Origin: Dactylorhiza incarnata
Taxonomy: Eukaryota; Streptophyta; Magnoliopsida; Asparagales; Orchidaceae
NCBI GenBank assembly: GCA_033032865.1
Contig: JAWHQI010000004.1
Coordinates: 25,526,001 to 25,590,000 of the forward strand
Length of the DNA stretch: 64,000 nt
Direction: 5' to 3'
Shown here: positions 45,231 through 56,320 of the stretch, piece after piece
Layout of the letters: each line of letters starts with the position of its first letter
Position numbering within the stretch: position 1 is the stretch's first letter
Made by a program: the position numbers and the translations under genes
The notes under the pieces: generated by a model
What the model was told of the DNA's origin: nothing
The model's database searches: none
The model's input: the letters and a program-made list of their open reading frames with translations, nothing else

Positions 45231-46183
45231 TGGGAGTCTTGTGGGTTGCATGTAAAATATATATTCTGTTGGCTGTTTATTATTTATTCATATGATGAAT
45301 TGTGTACCAATTATTTCTTTTTACAATTAATGGCAAGTTCTTTAATTATGATATACTGTTTCTATATGATAGAATAAAATTCGTGATAAATACCCTTAGA
45401 ATGTTCGCTTCCATAAGACATCAAGTACGTGACTTGAATGTGAGAGCCTATGATTTCGAAGCTTCATTCTTAAAAGGTCCCTGGTCGAGGTATCATCGTA
45501 GAAGCTAAGGGTGATGATGATACATTAAGACTAGCATGTGTGTTGACTGATGACCGGTTCTCATAAGTCATGATATTGTGATATCAAGTCATCACATGGG
45601 TACTTGTTAGTGAACAAGTTGTACTGGACAGACCCAACCTGAGACTACTTTGTGGATTGTTACTTAAATGTGTCACAAGTAGGTCTCATTTGACTATTGT
45701 GTTGTGGTCTTTTGACCTGAAGTCACAGCATTCATCGAGTGAGGAAGAGCGTGCTTTGATGTCTCTTCCTTGAAAAAGGTTGATGATAAGGGTGGTCGTT
45801 GGGTACGTTACGAATCATTTGGGTGTTTGGGTGTGAGTAGATATGGGATTTGTCCTCCTATATAACAAGAGTTGCATCCATGGGCCCCTTTATGGAATTG
45901 GACTGAGAAATGCATGGCCATGCTTGGTTGAGACAATATGTGATATTGGGCTCACCATTCTCTGGAAGTCCGTTCTAGATCAAGAAACTTGGATTGAGCT
46001 ATCATGAGGGTGACACGGTTCATGCCTCTAGTTCTTTCCGGATGTAAAGGACAAAGGGACATGACAACACTGATACATTGGTCATGACAGGCTTATATGA
46101 GTTATGAACTTTTATTGCTTGGGTAGCAATGATGTATTGCTAGATGCCGCTCATTGTTTTTGAGACTTTTGTTGATACTTTGT
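45231..46183 (+). other. B 3' untranslated region
   Basis: About 950 bp without a supported gene (the frame at 45302-45508 is short and unrecognised). Ends in the purine tract. Confidence 0.6.
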
Positions 46184-46198
46184 GATCAAGTGGGAGAC
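46184..46198 (+). other. B polypurine tract
   Basis: GATCAAGTGGGAGAC directly precedes the 3' LTR start TGTTGGAG. Confidence 0.75.
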
Positions 46199-47215
46199 TG
46201 TTGGAGTTTTTGAGATGATCTCAAAGCAATCAACAGTTAGTCTTGCTGCCAACGCAATATGAGCCTATAGGGTCGCACATAAAAGCGTTTGGAGAAATTG
46301 GAGAAAGGATTGTGTTGGTCTTACTCATATTGGATATGAGTGAAGGACCAACCCTGTGACTGCTTGGAATCAAGTTGAGAATGTCTCAAAAGGAAAATCG
46401 TTTAAAGTGTTTAAACGAACGGATTTACATTAGGTAATTCGGCTAAAGGCATTAACCGAATTCGACTAAATGGTTTAGACGAATTCGGCTAATGGGATTA
46501 ACCGAATTCGGCTAAAGGGTTTAGACGAATTCGGCTAATGGCAAATTCGACGAAAGGGTTTCGCCGAATTTTTACAGCCGAATTTATATAGTCGAATTCG
46601 TCAAAATGGTTTTGCCAGATTCGGTTAATGTGATTAGTCGAATTCGGTTAATGTGATTAGTCGAATTCGACGAATTCAATCTGGACAGTTTTTCCTCTGG
46701 TCTGCGGATAGCCGATTTTATGCCTTGCTTATAAAAGGAACGTGTTTAGGGCTTCGAATAAGACGTTTTTTCAGATATCAAGCCTTTTACGAGAGAGAAA
46801 AGACGGAAGAGTTCCGATCGTTCTCGTTCCGTCCGCCGATCGTCATTCCGCCGCCGCTGGTCGCCGTCGTTGGTCGCCGCCTCCTCTGGATCGGACCTAG
46901 CAGTCCGTGAGGACGTTGAGAGCATCCTTCTCCGACCTAGTTCTTGTACGACAAGAAGCTAGGGTTCTTCATCACTTGTGTGGACTTCTGTAGAGGGATC
47001 GATCTATTTCGATCCTTGAAGAACTCAAAGCAGATTTCGGATTTCTTTTGGAGCACATAGGTTGGATTCGATCCAACTCCACTAAGGTAATTTATGCCTA
47101 GTATTTTTGATTAGCTTCTTGATTCAATGTTCATGGCCCGATCCAAACTCTTTTGGGTTATTCTCCTTATCTCCGCTGCGCCTACATATGATGTATGGTT
47201 GTAGAAAACCCAACA
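46199..47215 (+). repeat. B 3' LTR
   Basis: 1017 bp, same length as the 5' LTR, followed by TSD GTCCA at 47216-47220. Confidence 0.95.
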
Positions 47216-47220
47216 GTCCA

Positions 47221-47548
47221 TACTTGAGCAATCAATCCTAGAAAGATACTTCTGTCTCAGTCTGGACGATGCAATTGAAAATTCAGGTAGTCTTCCAGTC
47301 GACGCAGTCGACAAATTACTTAAATGTTAGTCAGTGCAGTGGACAAATTACTTAACTTTCCAGTCGATGCAATCAACAAATGACATAGCTTCCAGTCGAT
47401 GCAATCAATATTTTCCTTAGCCATTCAGTCGATGTAGTCAACATTTGACTTAGACTAATCTTTGCTTCTACCTTTAATATCTTTTATCTATGTTGTTTTT
47501 CCTCATTACAATATTATGTATAATATATGATTAGATCATATGTCAACA
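47221..47548 (-). repeat. S2 5' LTR, second part
   Basis: Continues the LTR broken at 39124. It contains four to five diverged copies of TTCCAGTCGATGCAATCAACAAA (47290-47440). The start of the LTR on the minus strand is placed at TGTTGACATATG, ending at 47548; this edge is a best guess. Removing B gives an LTR of about 1510 bp. Confidence 0.5.
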
Positions 47549-47741
47549 TGAGTTTTGCACCTTGGGTGATTACAAGGGAAAAACCCTTTTTGGGTGACCA
47601 TAAGCCTAACCTTTTATTTTCCAATCATTTTTGTTGTACCTGTCACATCAAAACTCATAGATGCATCAATTACAAGATGTTTATTGTCATCTTAAGGCCT
47701 ACTTAAAATCAATAATCTTGTGGACAGTATTCTCAGGCGAT
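47549..47741. other. Unassigned sequence between S2 and TRIM
   Basis: 193 bp without a gene or a recognisable repeat. Confidence 0.4.
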
Positions 47742-48098
47742 TATTGGGAGGAATGGAGCATGGCGTTATGGTCGAGGAATACCCCCGGTGTTGGGAGGTA
47801 TGACACATGCACTATGGCCCACACTAGTTGAACAGAAGCGTGTGCCCCCTGGGACTAACTAGCTGCCCTGTGGATCCTATCTAGGGTAGCCAACTATACA
47901 AAGGAGCGGTAGCACCTTCCCTAATTAGTCCAGGCTTTTGGGAGAGTTGGTAGCACTGAGACCCTACAAGTGGTATCAGAGGAGGTCTCGGGTTTGTAAC
48001 GTCAGGGTCATTTCTGGGGGGATTGTTGGGAGGTACGGTGCATGGAACTATGGACTAGCAATGCCCCAAGTATTGGGAGGTACGGTGCGGGCGCTGAT
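47742..48098 (+). mobile_element. TRIM-like miniature LTR element, 3' LTR truncated
   Basis: A first LTR of about 227 bp (47742-47968, TATTGGGAGG...CCTACA) is followed by a primer site TGGTATCAGAGG (47971-47982), only about 55 bp of interior, a purine tract CTGGGGGGAT, and a second LTR start TGTTGGGAGG at 48024. The two LTR starts align over some 70 bp with moderate divergence (shared CATGG, TATGG, TTGGGAGGTA). The second copy is cut off by the S3 LTR at about 48100. TRIMs have terminal repeats of 100-250 bp and no coding capacity, which fits. Confidence 0.7.
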
Positions 48099-48105
48099 AG
48101 TTTAT

Positions 48106-49449
48106 TGATAGAGGTAGTTTAACACACCTAGAGGGGGTGTGAATTGGTGTCTTAGTGTTTAGTTGGTGTTTTTTCAAACTTCAGCAATCTAAGAAAGTAA
48201 AGCAAGCACCCAGCAAACTCAATGAGATTTATAATGTTTCCTCAAGGTCTGGGTACATCCACTTTCAATCTACACATATTTAACTATGTGCTAGACTAGG
48301 CAACCTCCTCCAAAACTCATCTCAAAAGAGCTTACAACATAAATCCCTCAGGATTTCTCAGGTCTCAACCAAGCCCCTATTTCAGGCACACAGGCCCTAC
48401 ACTCAGAGTACTCCAAATCTTACAGCTCAGAAACCCTCTAAGATTCCTACCTCAGACTTATCTCTAAGTCCTACACTCATACTCAAACAGAAGTCCTACA
48501 GCTCAGGCTGGGAGTATAGCCCTACAACTTAAGCACAAATACCCTACAGCTCAGGATGGGAGTACAGGACTACAACTTAGGCACAGATGCCCGGTAGCTC
48601 AGATCAACAATTAGATCCTACAATTGAGGTAATAGAATTGATTACAACAAAGGACTAGTTATAGATTGACCTTGAAGAAATGAGAGCTTCTGTTGTTCTT
48701 GCTTGATGGCAAGATATGGAGCAGGTCGTTGTACTGAATGATCTTCAGGTAGAACAGGTTAAGGCTTGCTGACTCTGCTTGTTCTTATGTTAACCTTCAG
48801 TATGAATAATCTTTCTTCTCTTAGAGCGCCGCTGAACTCTTCTGGATTTTAGGTTATGTAACGACACTGTTTCATTGCCCTAGCAGTTCTTCTTTATAAC
48901 TCTTGACAAACTTCAACGGCCTCTAGAAATGTCTTATCACCGACATAGATAGGAATAGAATAATTTATCATTTCTTTCGGCGCCACAACCAATTTTGACA
49001 TATGCTAAGCAGAGTTGGCTTCAACAGTAGTATTTCAAATATACTCCATGGTACAACTGAGTGTTGTCTTCACTCTCAACTGTATGAGTCTTGCTACTGA
49101 GACATGTATCTTACTATTTTTGTAATTTAGTCTTTTTAACAGTACTGCTGAGTAGATCCTTCATTCTCAGTGGCATGAACGTTAATGTTGAGATCAGATG
49201 CTTTCACAGTCGTCTCCATGATATTGTCGAGAGGAGACTTTATTCTCGACGATATGTCAAAGATATAGTGGACACTGATATTCCTTTCTGGCAGTGTATT
49301 CTTTCTTTGCTCTAAATCTGTTTTAGAGTCAAATGTAATGTGTCCTATATAAACATGAAGTAGATATACCATAAAATACATTATGCACTTATCATTGTAA
49401 GTGCTGCCTCTTCAAATCTAGGAATATTGAGCACAATGTTTCCAACAAT
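48106..49449 (-). repeat. S3 3' LTR (minus orientation)
   Basis: On the minus strand it starts TGTTGGAAAC after the tract CAAATAGGGGGATA and ends near TCTATCA; the exact end is uncertain (48095 or 48106). It carries CCTACAGCTCAGG-type repeats (48400-48620) and the CCCCCTCTAGGTG C-rich box near its 3' end, like S1. About 1345 bp. Confidence 0.7.
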
Positions 49450-50215
49450 ATCCCCCTATTTGAAAAAGGCAGAACACTTATCAATGCTAAGGTGCATTAA
49501 CCATAGAGTCATAATATGACAGTTGGCCATGCTATAACAAATGTTCATGTTATATTATTAAATTCATGTAATCATAGTACATACAGGAATATATTATCAC
49601 AGAAGATTAGGAATGATCAATAAAAAGTATATCTCAGTAGACTTGATATTTTAGATGTATATAACCAGAGTTTTTTTTTCTTAAAATCCATTATACTTTA
49701 TCACAGATAAATTTTTACAGTACTGAGAGTTTGTCAACTAGAATTTGAACTTTTTCTCTAGTGAGCAGTGCTCAATCCTTCACCTGGTTCAGTTGCCCTA
49801 CTTTTAACATTCTTGGCTTTGTTTTCTTATCTCTTGAAATACAGGTAGGGTCTTGGAATATATTTTGATGGCATCCTCTTTGGATTGTTTTTTCTTACCA
49901 ATTTTTCTTTAACAATTCTTTCTCTTAGAGAGAGCCTCTCTAGATGTTTTATCCATTCCTTTGAAGGATAAACATTGTCAAAATTCTTTAAGAGTTGTCC
50001 ATGATTGATCCATGCATTGATGATGATACTTTGAGAATCATCACTCTAGTATTCATACTCAGGATCAGCTGCCTGCTCTTGTCTCCTTATTGCCATAATT
50101 ACTTCATGCAGCGTGCCTCCATCTCTTTTTCTCCTCTTGGCTTGCTGCTCATCTTGATCTACTCTTTCCTGGATCTGAAAGTCTAAGTCCGAAGACCTAT
50201 TCTTGTCAAGTGGGG
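49450..50215 (-). other. S3 3' untranslated region
   Basis: AT-rich, no gene. The purine tract AAATAGGGGGATAT adjoins the LTR on the minus strand. Further AGGGGGAG words on the minus strand at about 50820 and 50892 lie inside the ORF remnant upstream. Confidence 0.5.
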
Positions 50216-51186
50216 TTAAGTTGATAGCAATCTATGTGCCTTGAAGGACCTGTAGGGCTTGCTCAGCATGGCCTCAACATTAGTAGAGTATACATATTCT
50301 TCAATGTGATCTACTCCTTGCCAGATGGTTTCATCTGTTTGGCTTACAAATTTTTTAACACTTATTATATCTTAGGTAGATTGTCTCAGGATGGCATCCA
50401 TTGTTCTAAGAATATTTCCATTTTGTTTTACTGTGTTGGCTTCCTTGTCAAACCACTTGGTTGTCTGTCTGTTTATCTGAGCAGTGTCACCTTTTAAATA
50501 ATCTAAACCAGCCATGATTTCGGTTTTAACATTTTGAATCTCGGACATTAACTATGCTTTCAGTTCTTTGACAAAACTATTAATATACCATTTAAGAGTT
50601 GTGGCTTGCTCATCCAGGAGAGCTTTTACTGAAGCTATGATGGAGAATTCAACACTATTATTGGAAGGTGGATGTTGAGGCATCTGTGGTGGTGGAACTT
50701 TATCAGGAATTGGACTTGTCTCGTGGTCCTCTTGACCATCCAACTCAAGTGGAGTGGATGTCTCAGCCACTTGGAAGTTGGGGAAGTCTTCTTCCTGAGT
50801 GGGGAATTCAGTGTGAAGCTCCCCCTCAACTAGAGTAATATCCCTCTCTTGGTTTCTTGGAATTTCTTCATTTTCTCCTACAGACCTTTCTAACTCCCCC
50901 TGAGTAGAGACATTTTCTAGTGTAAGAGCAGTATGGTCATCTCCTAGTAAGACCTGATCTTCATGGTCATCCCCTTGAGTTGCAGTATCTGCTTTGGATT
51001 CAGAAGTACTCTTTGCAGCTAATTTCTTCCCTTTTTTCTAGATCTTATCCTTTGTCTGGGCATCTTGACTCTTTGGCATAATTCTATTAAAAATCTCCAG
51101 TGTTTTGATATCCTTTTTCTTCATGTAGTAGAGTTTGATCCCTTTAGCCTTGAAGAAATGCTCTGGGTAAGGATTGATCAAGTATA
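50216..51186 (-). pseudogene. S3 3' ORF remnant (possible Sirevirus envelope-like position)
   Basis: A single minus-strand frame runs from the U1 boundary at 51186 to TAA at 50216-50218, with stops near 51038, 50549 and about 50370. The product is acidic and Gln/Pro-rich in the middle (SPIPDKVPPPQMPQHPP), followed by a heptad-like, helix-rich part (SIIASVKALLDEQATTLKW, then EIQNVKTEIMAGLDYLKGD) that could form a coiled coil. It lies after pol and before the PPT, the place where some Sireviruses carry an envelope-like ORF. I cannot confirm homology. No clear membrane span was seen. Confidence 0.45.
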
Positions 51187-52270
51187 TGTTGGAACATGGT
51201 CTTCCGTATCTCCTAGGTTTGAGAATAATAAATCCTATGTGTATTTGATCTTGTGTGTTTAAGTATATAGAAAATAATGTCATATGACTTAAGGATAACA
51301 TAAGAAGGTTGCGCCCAAGTTTGAAGCCAAAACTCCAGCATGGCCACTAGCATCGACGGAAATCAGTAGCGCATGCGCTAGACTTGATTAGAGCAATTCC
51401 GGGAAGCAGTTATAGAAACAGATAGTGCAGGCGGTAGCAGCTAGCACAGGTGGTAGCTCGATGTGCAAGAGGAATTTTGGTTGGGTTTCCTTGGAATGAA
51501 TAATTCTCACGTGCAGAATATTTCTTAAATCAACCTAGCGCCGGTGGCAGCGATAGGACAGGCGCTACCTTGCTCTGTTATTTCTCATTTTTGACACACA
51601 TGTCAGAGAGAGTTTGAGTGCCTAAATTCCAGAGCCCTATTCTACCGAGAGTTGATCTCCCATAAAAGGCTCCGAGAGTTTTTGACAGAGAACTTCTTCA
51701 TGCGGCATCCGATCGACGATCGCTTCATCCACACTTATTCTACAACGATCTCTCATCTCTAACTTCAGAAGTTCCTTAGAGGGAGTTTTTCATATAGTTG
51801 TTATTTTTTTCAATTCAAATCTCTTATAATCATTTAGTAAATTCGCCTCATATTGGAGACTAGGTCTGGGTAGGACTTAGGGAGGAATTCACCATGTGTT
51901 GGCGACTAGATCTAGAGTTGGTCTAGGGGTGCTCGAAGTCGTATCCGTGGGATGATTGGCTAGAGCGGCTTAAGGCTGTATCAGGGGAGAATATGCTACA
52001 GCCATCGATTCGTGGGGATACGAGTCGGCATAGAAAACAAAAAGACATTTTACTTTTTGCCTTCGATCTCTAGCATCACAAGAAATCAAGTTTTTTAATC
52101 TACTATTTCAAGTTAATAAAATCATTTCTTTATTTTATTTCACTTGATTTGTTTGGTTTTTCACTATTTTGATCTCTTACTTTTCAAGTCTTTAAAATAT
52201 AATAAAATGTTTTGAAACCCGTATTCACCCCCCCCCCCCCCCCTCTCTAAGGGCGCCTAAAGATCCATCA
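51187..52270 (+). repeat. U1 5' LTR
   Basis: Starts TGTTGGAACATGG and ends GATCCATCA, 1084 bp, followed by a primer site. It contains CTAGCGC...GCGCTA palindromic words (51369-51385, 51535-51585) and a poly-C run of about 18 (52229-52246) before CTCTCTAAGGGC. The U2 LTR (59861-60965, minus) is the same family. Confidence 0.85.
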
Positions 52271-52272
52271 AG

Positions 52273-52284
52273 TGGTATCAGAGC
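52273..52284 (+). other. U1 primer-binding site, tRNA-Met type
   Basis: TGGTATCAGAGC, two bases after the LTR end. Confidence 0.9.
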
Positions 52285-52320
52285 TAGGTTTATTCCAAAT
52301 GGTATAACAACCAGGAATAA

Positions 52321-53969
52321 ATGGCGTCTTATAATCCCCCTTTTCCAGAGGGTCAGGGTGTTAGTAGATCACCTTTTTTTACTGGGTAAGATTTCAACTA
52401 CTGGAAATCTAGGCTGATGTGTTTTGTTATGACCATGGATATAGAAGTATGGAACATGGTAGAACTTCGGCACTCTCCTCCTACAGTGGTAGTAGGAGAG
52501 GCTATTGTAGAAAAACCTAAGGATAAATGGGATGATAACGATAAACTCAAGTGCAAAAATAATGTTAAGGCATTGAATGCTTTATATTGTGCATTAAATT
52601 GAACTGAATTTAGTAGAATTTTTGCATATGTAACTGCTTATGATATTTGTAACCAATTGGAAGTTACTCATGAAGGTACATCGCAGATCAAATATGCAAA
52701 GCTATTCCAACTGGAGTCGGAATATGAAAAGTTTAGGATGGATGCTGAAGAAGACATCAAGTCGATGTACACACGTTTCACCAAGATTGGCAACACTTCA
52801 AAAGCTCTTGGAAATACCTTCTCCGTTGGCGACTTGTTCAAAAAGATTCTCCGCTCTCTACCTCCGAGGTTCAATCCAAAGGTGATGGCCATCTCAGAGT
52901 CACACAACCTGAGAATGCTCCAGATTGAGAACCTCATTGGGAATCTCAAAACTCATGAGGTAGAACTCCAGATGCAATATGATGAATACAACAAGGAGCC
53001 AAAGAAAAAGGCGATGGCACTGAAGTCAAAGAAGGGCAGCAACATAGATGATCATGAAGATGAAGAAGGTCTCCAGGTTAAGAACTTTAGAAAATTTAAT
53101 TGAAATCCAGAAAGAAGGAACACCTTCCGAAAATACTTCCAGAAGGATACACGACGAAAAGTGTCTTCCTCTTCTTCAAAGAAAGAAAAGGAGAGTGACG
53201 ACTAAAAAGAAAGACCACCACCGGAGTGCTTTCACTGCAAGAAGATAGGGCACATTCAGAGCCAATGCACAAAGTATCAAAAGGTGAAAAAAGAAAAATT
53301 ATACAAAGGGAAGGAGAAAACGAAGGCATTGAAAGCCACAATATAGGATGATTCTTCCTCTGAAGAATAAAGTGGATCTGAGTCAAGCAACGAGGAGGAA
53401 GCAAACATATGCTTCATGGAAAAAGGCAACGATGACGACACCAGTGTTCTTAGTGACAATGAGGTAACTCCTCCAACCTTCGAAGAACTTTATGATGAAT
53501 TTGTTCAAACCTGTAAAACCTATGATAAAAGTATAGAAGATAGTATTATTTTAAATCATGAAAATGAATCTCTTATCAAATAAAATAATAAGCTTACTAA
53601 AAATTTAATTTCTTTAAAAAAGGGAAAGGTTTCATTCCAAGAGTGTGAACACTCCTTATGTAAGGCAAAAGATCTTGAAGTTTCTCTTTCTAAGGCCCTC
53701 TCACAAATCAAAACTCTCACAAGAGAAAAGGTGGACTTAGAGAGAAAACTAAAAACCTCCCTCTTGCAAATTGAAAATAACAAAAAAGGTTTTGAAAATA
53801 AATGTGTCATGCTTGTAAAAGAAAACTCATCTCTTAAAAATCAAATTCATGACGTCAATATGGCCATCAAAAAATTTAAAATCGGTCAACAATCTCTGGA
53901 TAAGATTTTGGGGAACCAATGTTTTTGATCTGGAGAATTTGGACTCGAATATCAAAGTGACAGATACTA
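52321..53969 (+). pseudogene. U1 Sirevirus gag, many stops but one frame
   Basis: From ATG 52321 the whole Gag stays in one frame, broken by about eight nonsense codons (among them 52387, 52600, 53101, 53203, 53344, 53368, 53581, 53926). The order is an N-terminal domain, the helical Gag region (52657-53000), a zinc knuckle CFHCKKIGHIQSQC (about 53228-53269), an acidic stretch, then a long coiled-coil-like part (53520-53900). Such a long coiled coil after the knuckle is typical of Sirevirus Gag. The sequence stops matching U2 at about 53969, where N3 begins. Point stops without frameshifts suggest decay mainly by substitution. Confidence 0.8.
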
Positions 53970-54459
53970 ATAAGCATACGACAAGTGTACTGGTCGTACA
54001 TGTAATAAAAGTTGGGAGAGACTCCCCGAATATCGTTCTCAAAGGACTGTAAGTTGGGGTGTATGATTTTCTCGTTAGGGAAATCAATTATAAAGATTTC
54101 TAAAGTTTTAAAAAGGGGGTTTTGATTGGTTTTGAAAAACAAAATAAAAGAGAGCAAAATTAACTATGCGGGTCGCAACCACCGCATCGCTTGGTGGATG
54201 GATCTAATATAGTATGTATTGCACTACTTTGGTTAGTGGGTGGACGAGAAGGCTTGCAGATGGAGGATTTGGAATCATCGGAGTGAGGGTCATAACCACC
54301 TCGTCACAACACACGAAACTAGCAATTGCTAGTCCAGCACACAACATAATGATGGAGTGGATGGTGGAATGGGGTGCTCCTCAACACACATAAACCACGA
54401 AAGCATTTCAAAGACATGAAAATAGCATTAACATTATGAATAGGTTTATGGCTATCATT
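53970..54459 (-). repeat. N3: Athila-like LTR fragment, left part
   Basis: Diverged but colinear with the N2 LTR from its 3' end: GACAAGTGTAC...GTCGT, ACTCCCCGAATATCG, then the exact palindrome ACTAGCAATTGCTAGT (54318-54333) and ATGGTGGAATGGGG. Interrupted by solo LTR G3 and continued at 59725. No second copy was found, so it is a solo or truncated LTR. Confidence 0.65.
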
Positions 54460-55974
54460 CTTAATGTAACATCCCCCAAACAGCTAGACCCTAGAGTGGT
54501 TTTGTCATGACTAGGTCATGACAAAACCCTAGGAAGCTTGAAGAGATAACTTGGCCTTATGAAAGAAGAAGAAAACCACCTTGGTCTGCAAATAGCAATT
54601 TCCAGTTACCAAGCCTAGGGTTGGACTTTAGGACCCCACCTTGAACCTTGACCCCACAATATCATCCCTAACCCATTAGAGGTCTCCTTGAAGCACCAAT
54701 GACCCATTGGGGTCAACCTAAGAGGCCAATTTGACTAAAGTCAACCTTAGCCCAAAATTGGTCAAACTAGCTCAATTAAGGTCAATTGGCCCCTACCATG
54801 CCAAATTGACCATGCCCCTGCCCTTGTATGGGTACTAGGATCCTAATGGACCAAAAAGCCCCATCACGGGGCCTCCAATTTGACCAATTTGCCCTAAACC
54901 CTAAATTGGTCAAAGTGCCCTAATAAGGGGCAATTCACCCTCACCTTGTCAAATTGACCCTACCTAGACCTTCCTAACCTTTAAGGGAAGTCAATGGAGC
55001 ACAAGCCACCCTTTGGGGTCAACCCAATTGGTCAATTTGACCAAAGTCAAACTCAAGCTTAATTTAGGTCAAAATACCCCAATTTAACCTAATCTAGCCC
55101 AATCTATTTGGGCTAGGCCCAATTAAGGAGATCCACCATCTAGTGGGCCCGCTAATTTCTGCATTTACCTCTTGGAATCTGTGTTTGGTGATTAGGAGAG
55201 AGAAAAGAGAAGTTTCCTCCAAATCGGAGAGAGAGAGAAAGAGAGCATTCATGGGATTAAATGCAATTGTTCCTTCAAATCCCTCCCCAATTGATGGGAT
55301 TCACTCCCTCTATCAGTTATAGGAAGTTTAGGAGGTTTTCCAGCCCACATGGGGGCTGACTTTGGCGATTTTAACCATGGCAGAAATTCTCCTTTGATGG
55401 CCATTAATGGCATTCAAGGTATAACAACACCTCTCCCTCGATTAAGATCTCTATCATCTTCAAAAGACTGAGAGGAGTGAAACCCCCAACCTTCTAGAGG
55501 AAATCGTGCAGTGGAGGCTCAAATCGGCAAGGAGCAAAACTTGAAGGGGGCGGCCATGGAGAATCTGGGAAGCAACCACCATCAAGCCGATTGAAGGTCT
55601 GGATCTTCTCCTCTCTCTCTCAGTGGATAGATCTTATCGAGTTGGCCGCAAGGATTGGGGCCAATTGGCCCCCAATATGGTAGGCCGAGAGCTCCGTTTT
55701 TGGAGCTTAAATCCCGACCTAAAATCCCTGTTCCGGCCACCTCCGGCCGGCCAACCACCGTTAATCGCCGGCCACCACCTCGACGAAGGTGGTGGTGGCA
55801 TTGGCCGGCCGGGGCGGCGCTTAGGTGGCCGGGAAAACAAGGAGGAAGGCATCCCAGGCGCGGTTGATCCCAGCTGTTGACTGGAGGAAGAAGACAGCCT
55901 AATACCGTCCAAAGGTGCTTCAAGATTTGTGCAAGATCTTATATTAAATGTTATACTGTTTACATTATTTCATT

Positions 55975-56320
55975 TAATTAGTCGAACGAAATATTTCGTT
56001 GAACGAAAATTTGTTCTGCTTTTGTCGAGCGCTGATATCTGTTAGATTAGTCGAGCGCTGTTATAATAGAATTTAGTCGAGCGTTGTTTAACTCTGTATT
56101 AGTCGAGCGCTGTTATGCTCTGATTTAGTCGAGCGAATATTTCGTCGAACGCTGATGTGTTCAGCGTTCGTCGAGCGTTGTTATTCGTTAACTTAGTCGA
56201 ACACAGTTAGATGTCAACTTAGTCGACCGCAGGAAATAATTTGTCGAACGAATAATTCGTCAAACAGGAGGTGTTCAGCTTTCGTCGAGCGTTGTATATC
56301 TTTCGTCGAATGCAGATTCA
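55975..56320 (+). repeat. GTCGAGCGCTG tandem repeats in G3
   Basis: About a dozen diverged units of 25-35 bp containing TTAGTCGAGCGCTGTTA or CGTCGAACG. The block is absent from the LTRs of G, which have an AT-rich stretch at this position. Confidence 0.8.

Larger units (their letters stand above)
39125..47215 (+). mobile_element. B: complete Ty1/copia retrotransposon, Tork/Angela-like
   Basis: 8091 bp with two 1017-bp LTRs, TG...CA ends (TGTTGG/CCAACA), TSD GTCCA, tRNA-Met primer site, a single gag-pol region and a purine-rich tract before the 3' LTR. The LTRs differ at about 30 sites by eye (near 3 percent), so insertion is much older than that of N2. Domain order protease, integrase, reverse transcriptase, RNase H is that of copia. 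Confidence 0.95.

Noticed and set aside
55582..55923. Overlapping GC-rich frames in G3
   Set aside because: They come from GGCCGGCC/CCACCACC-rich LTR sequence; the same region in G gives different, unrelated frames.
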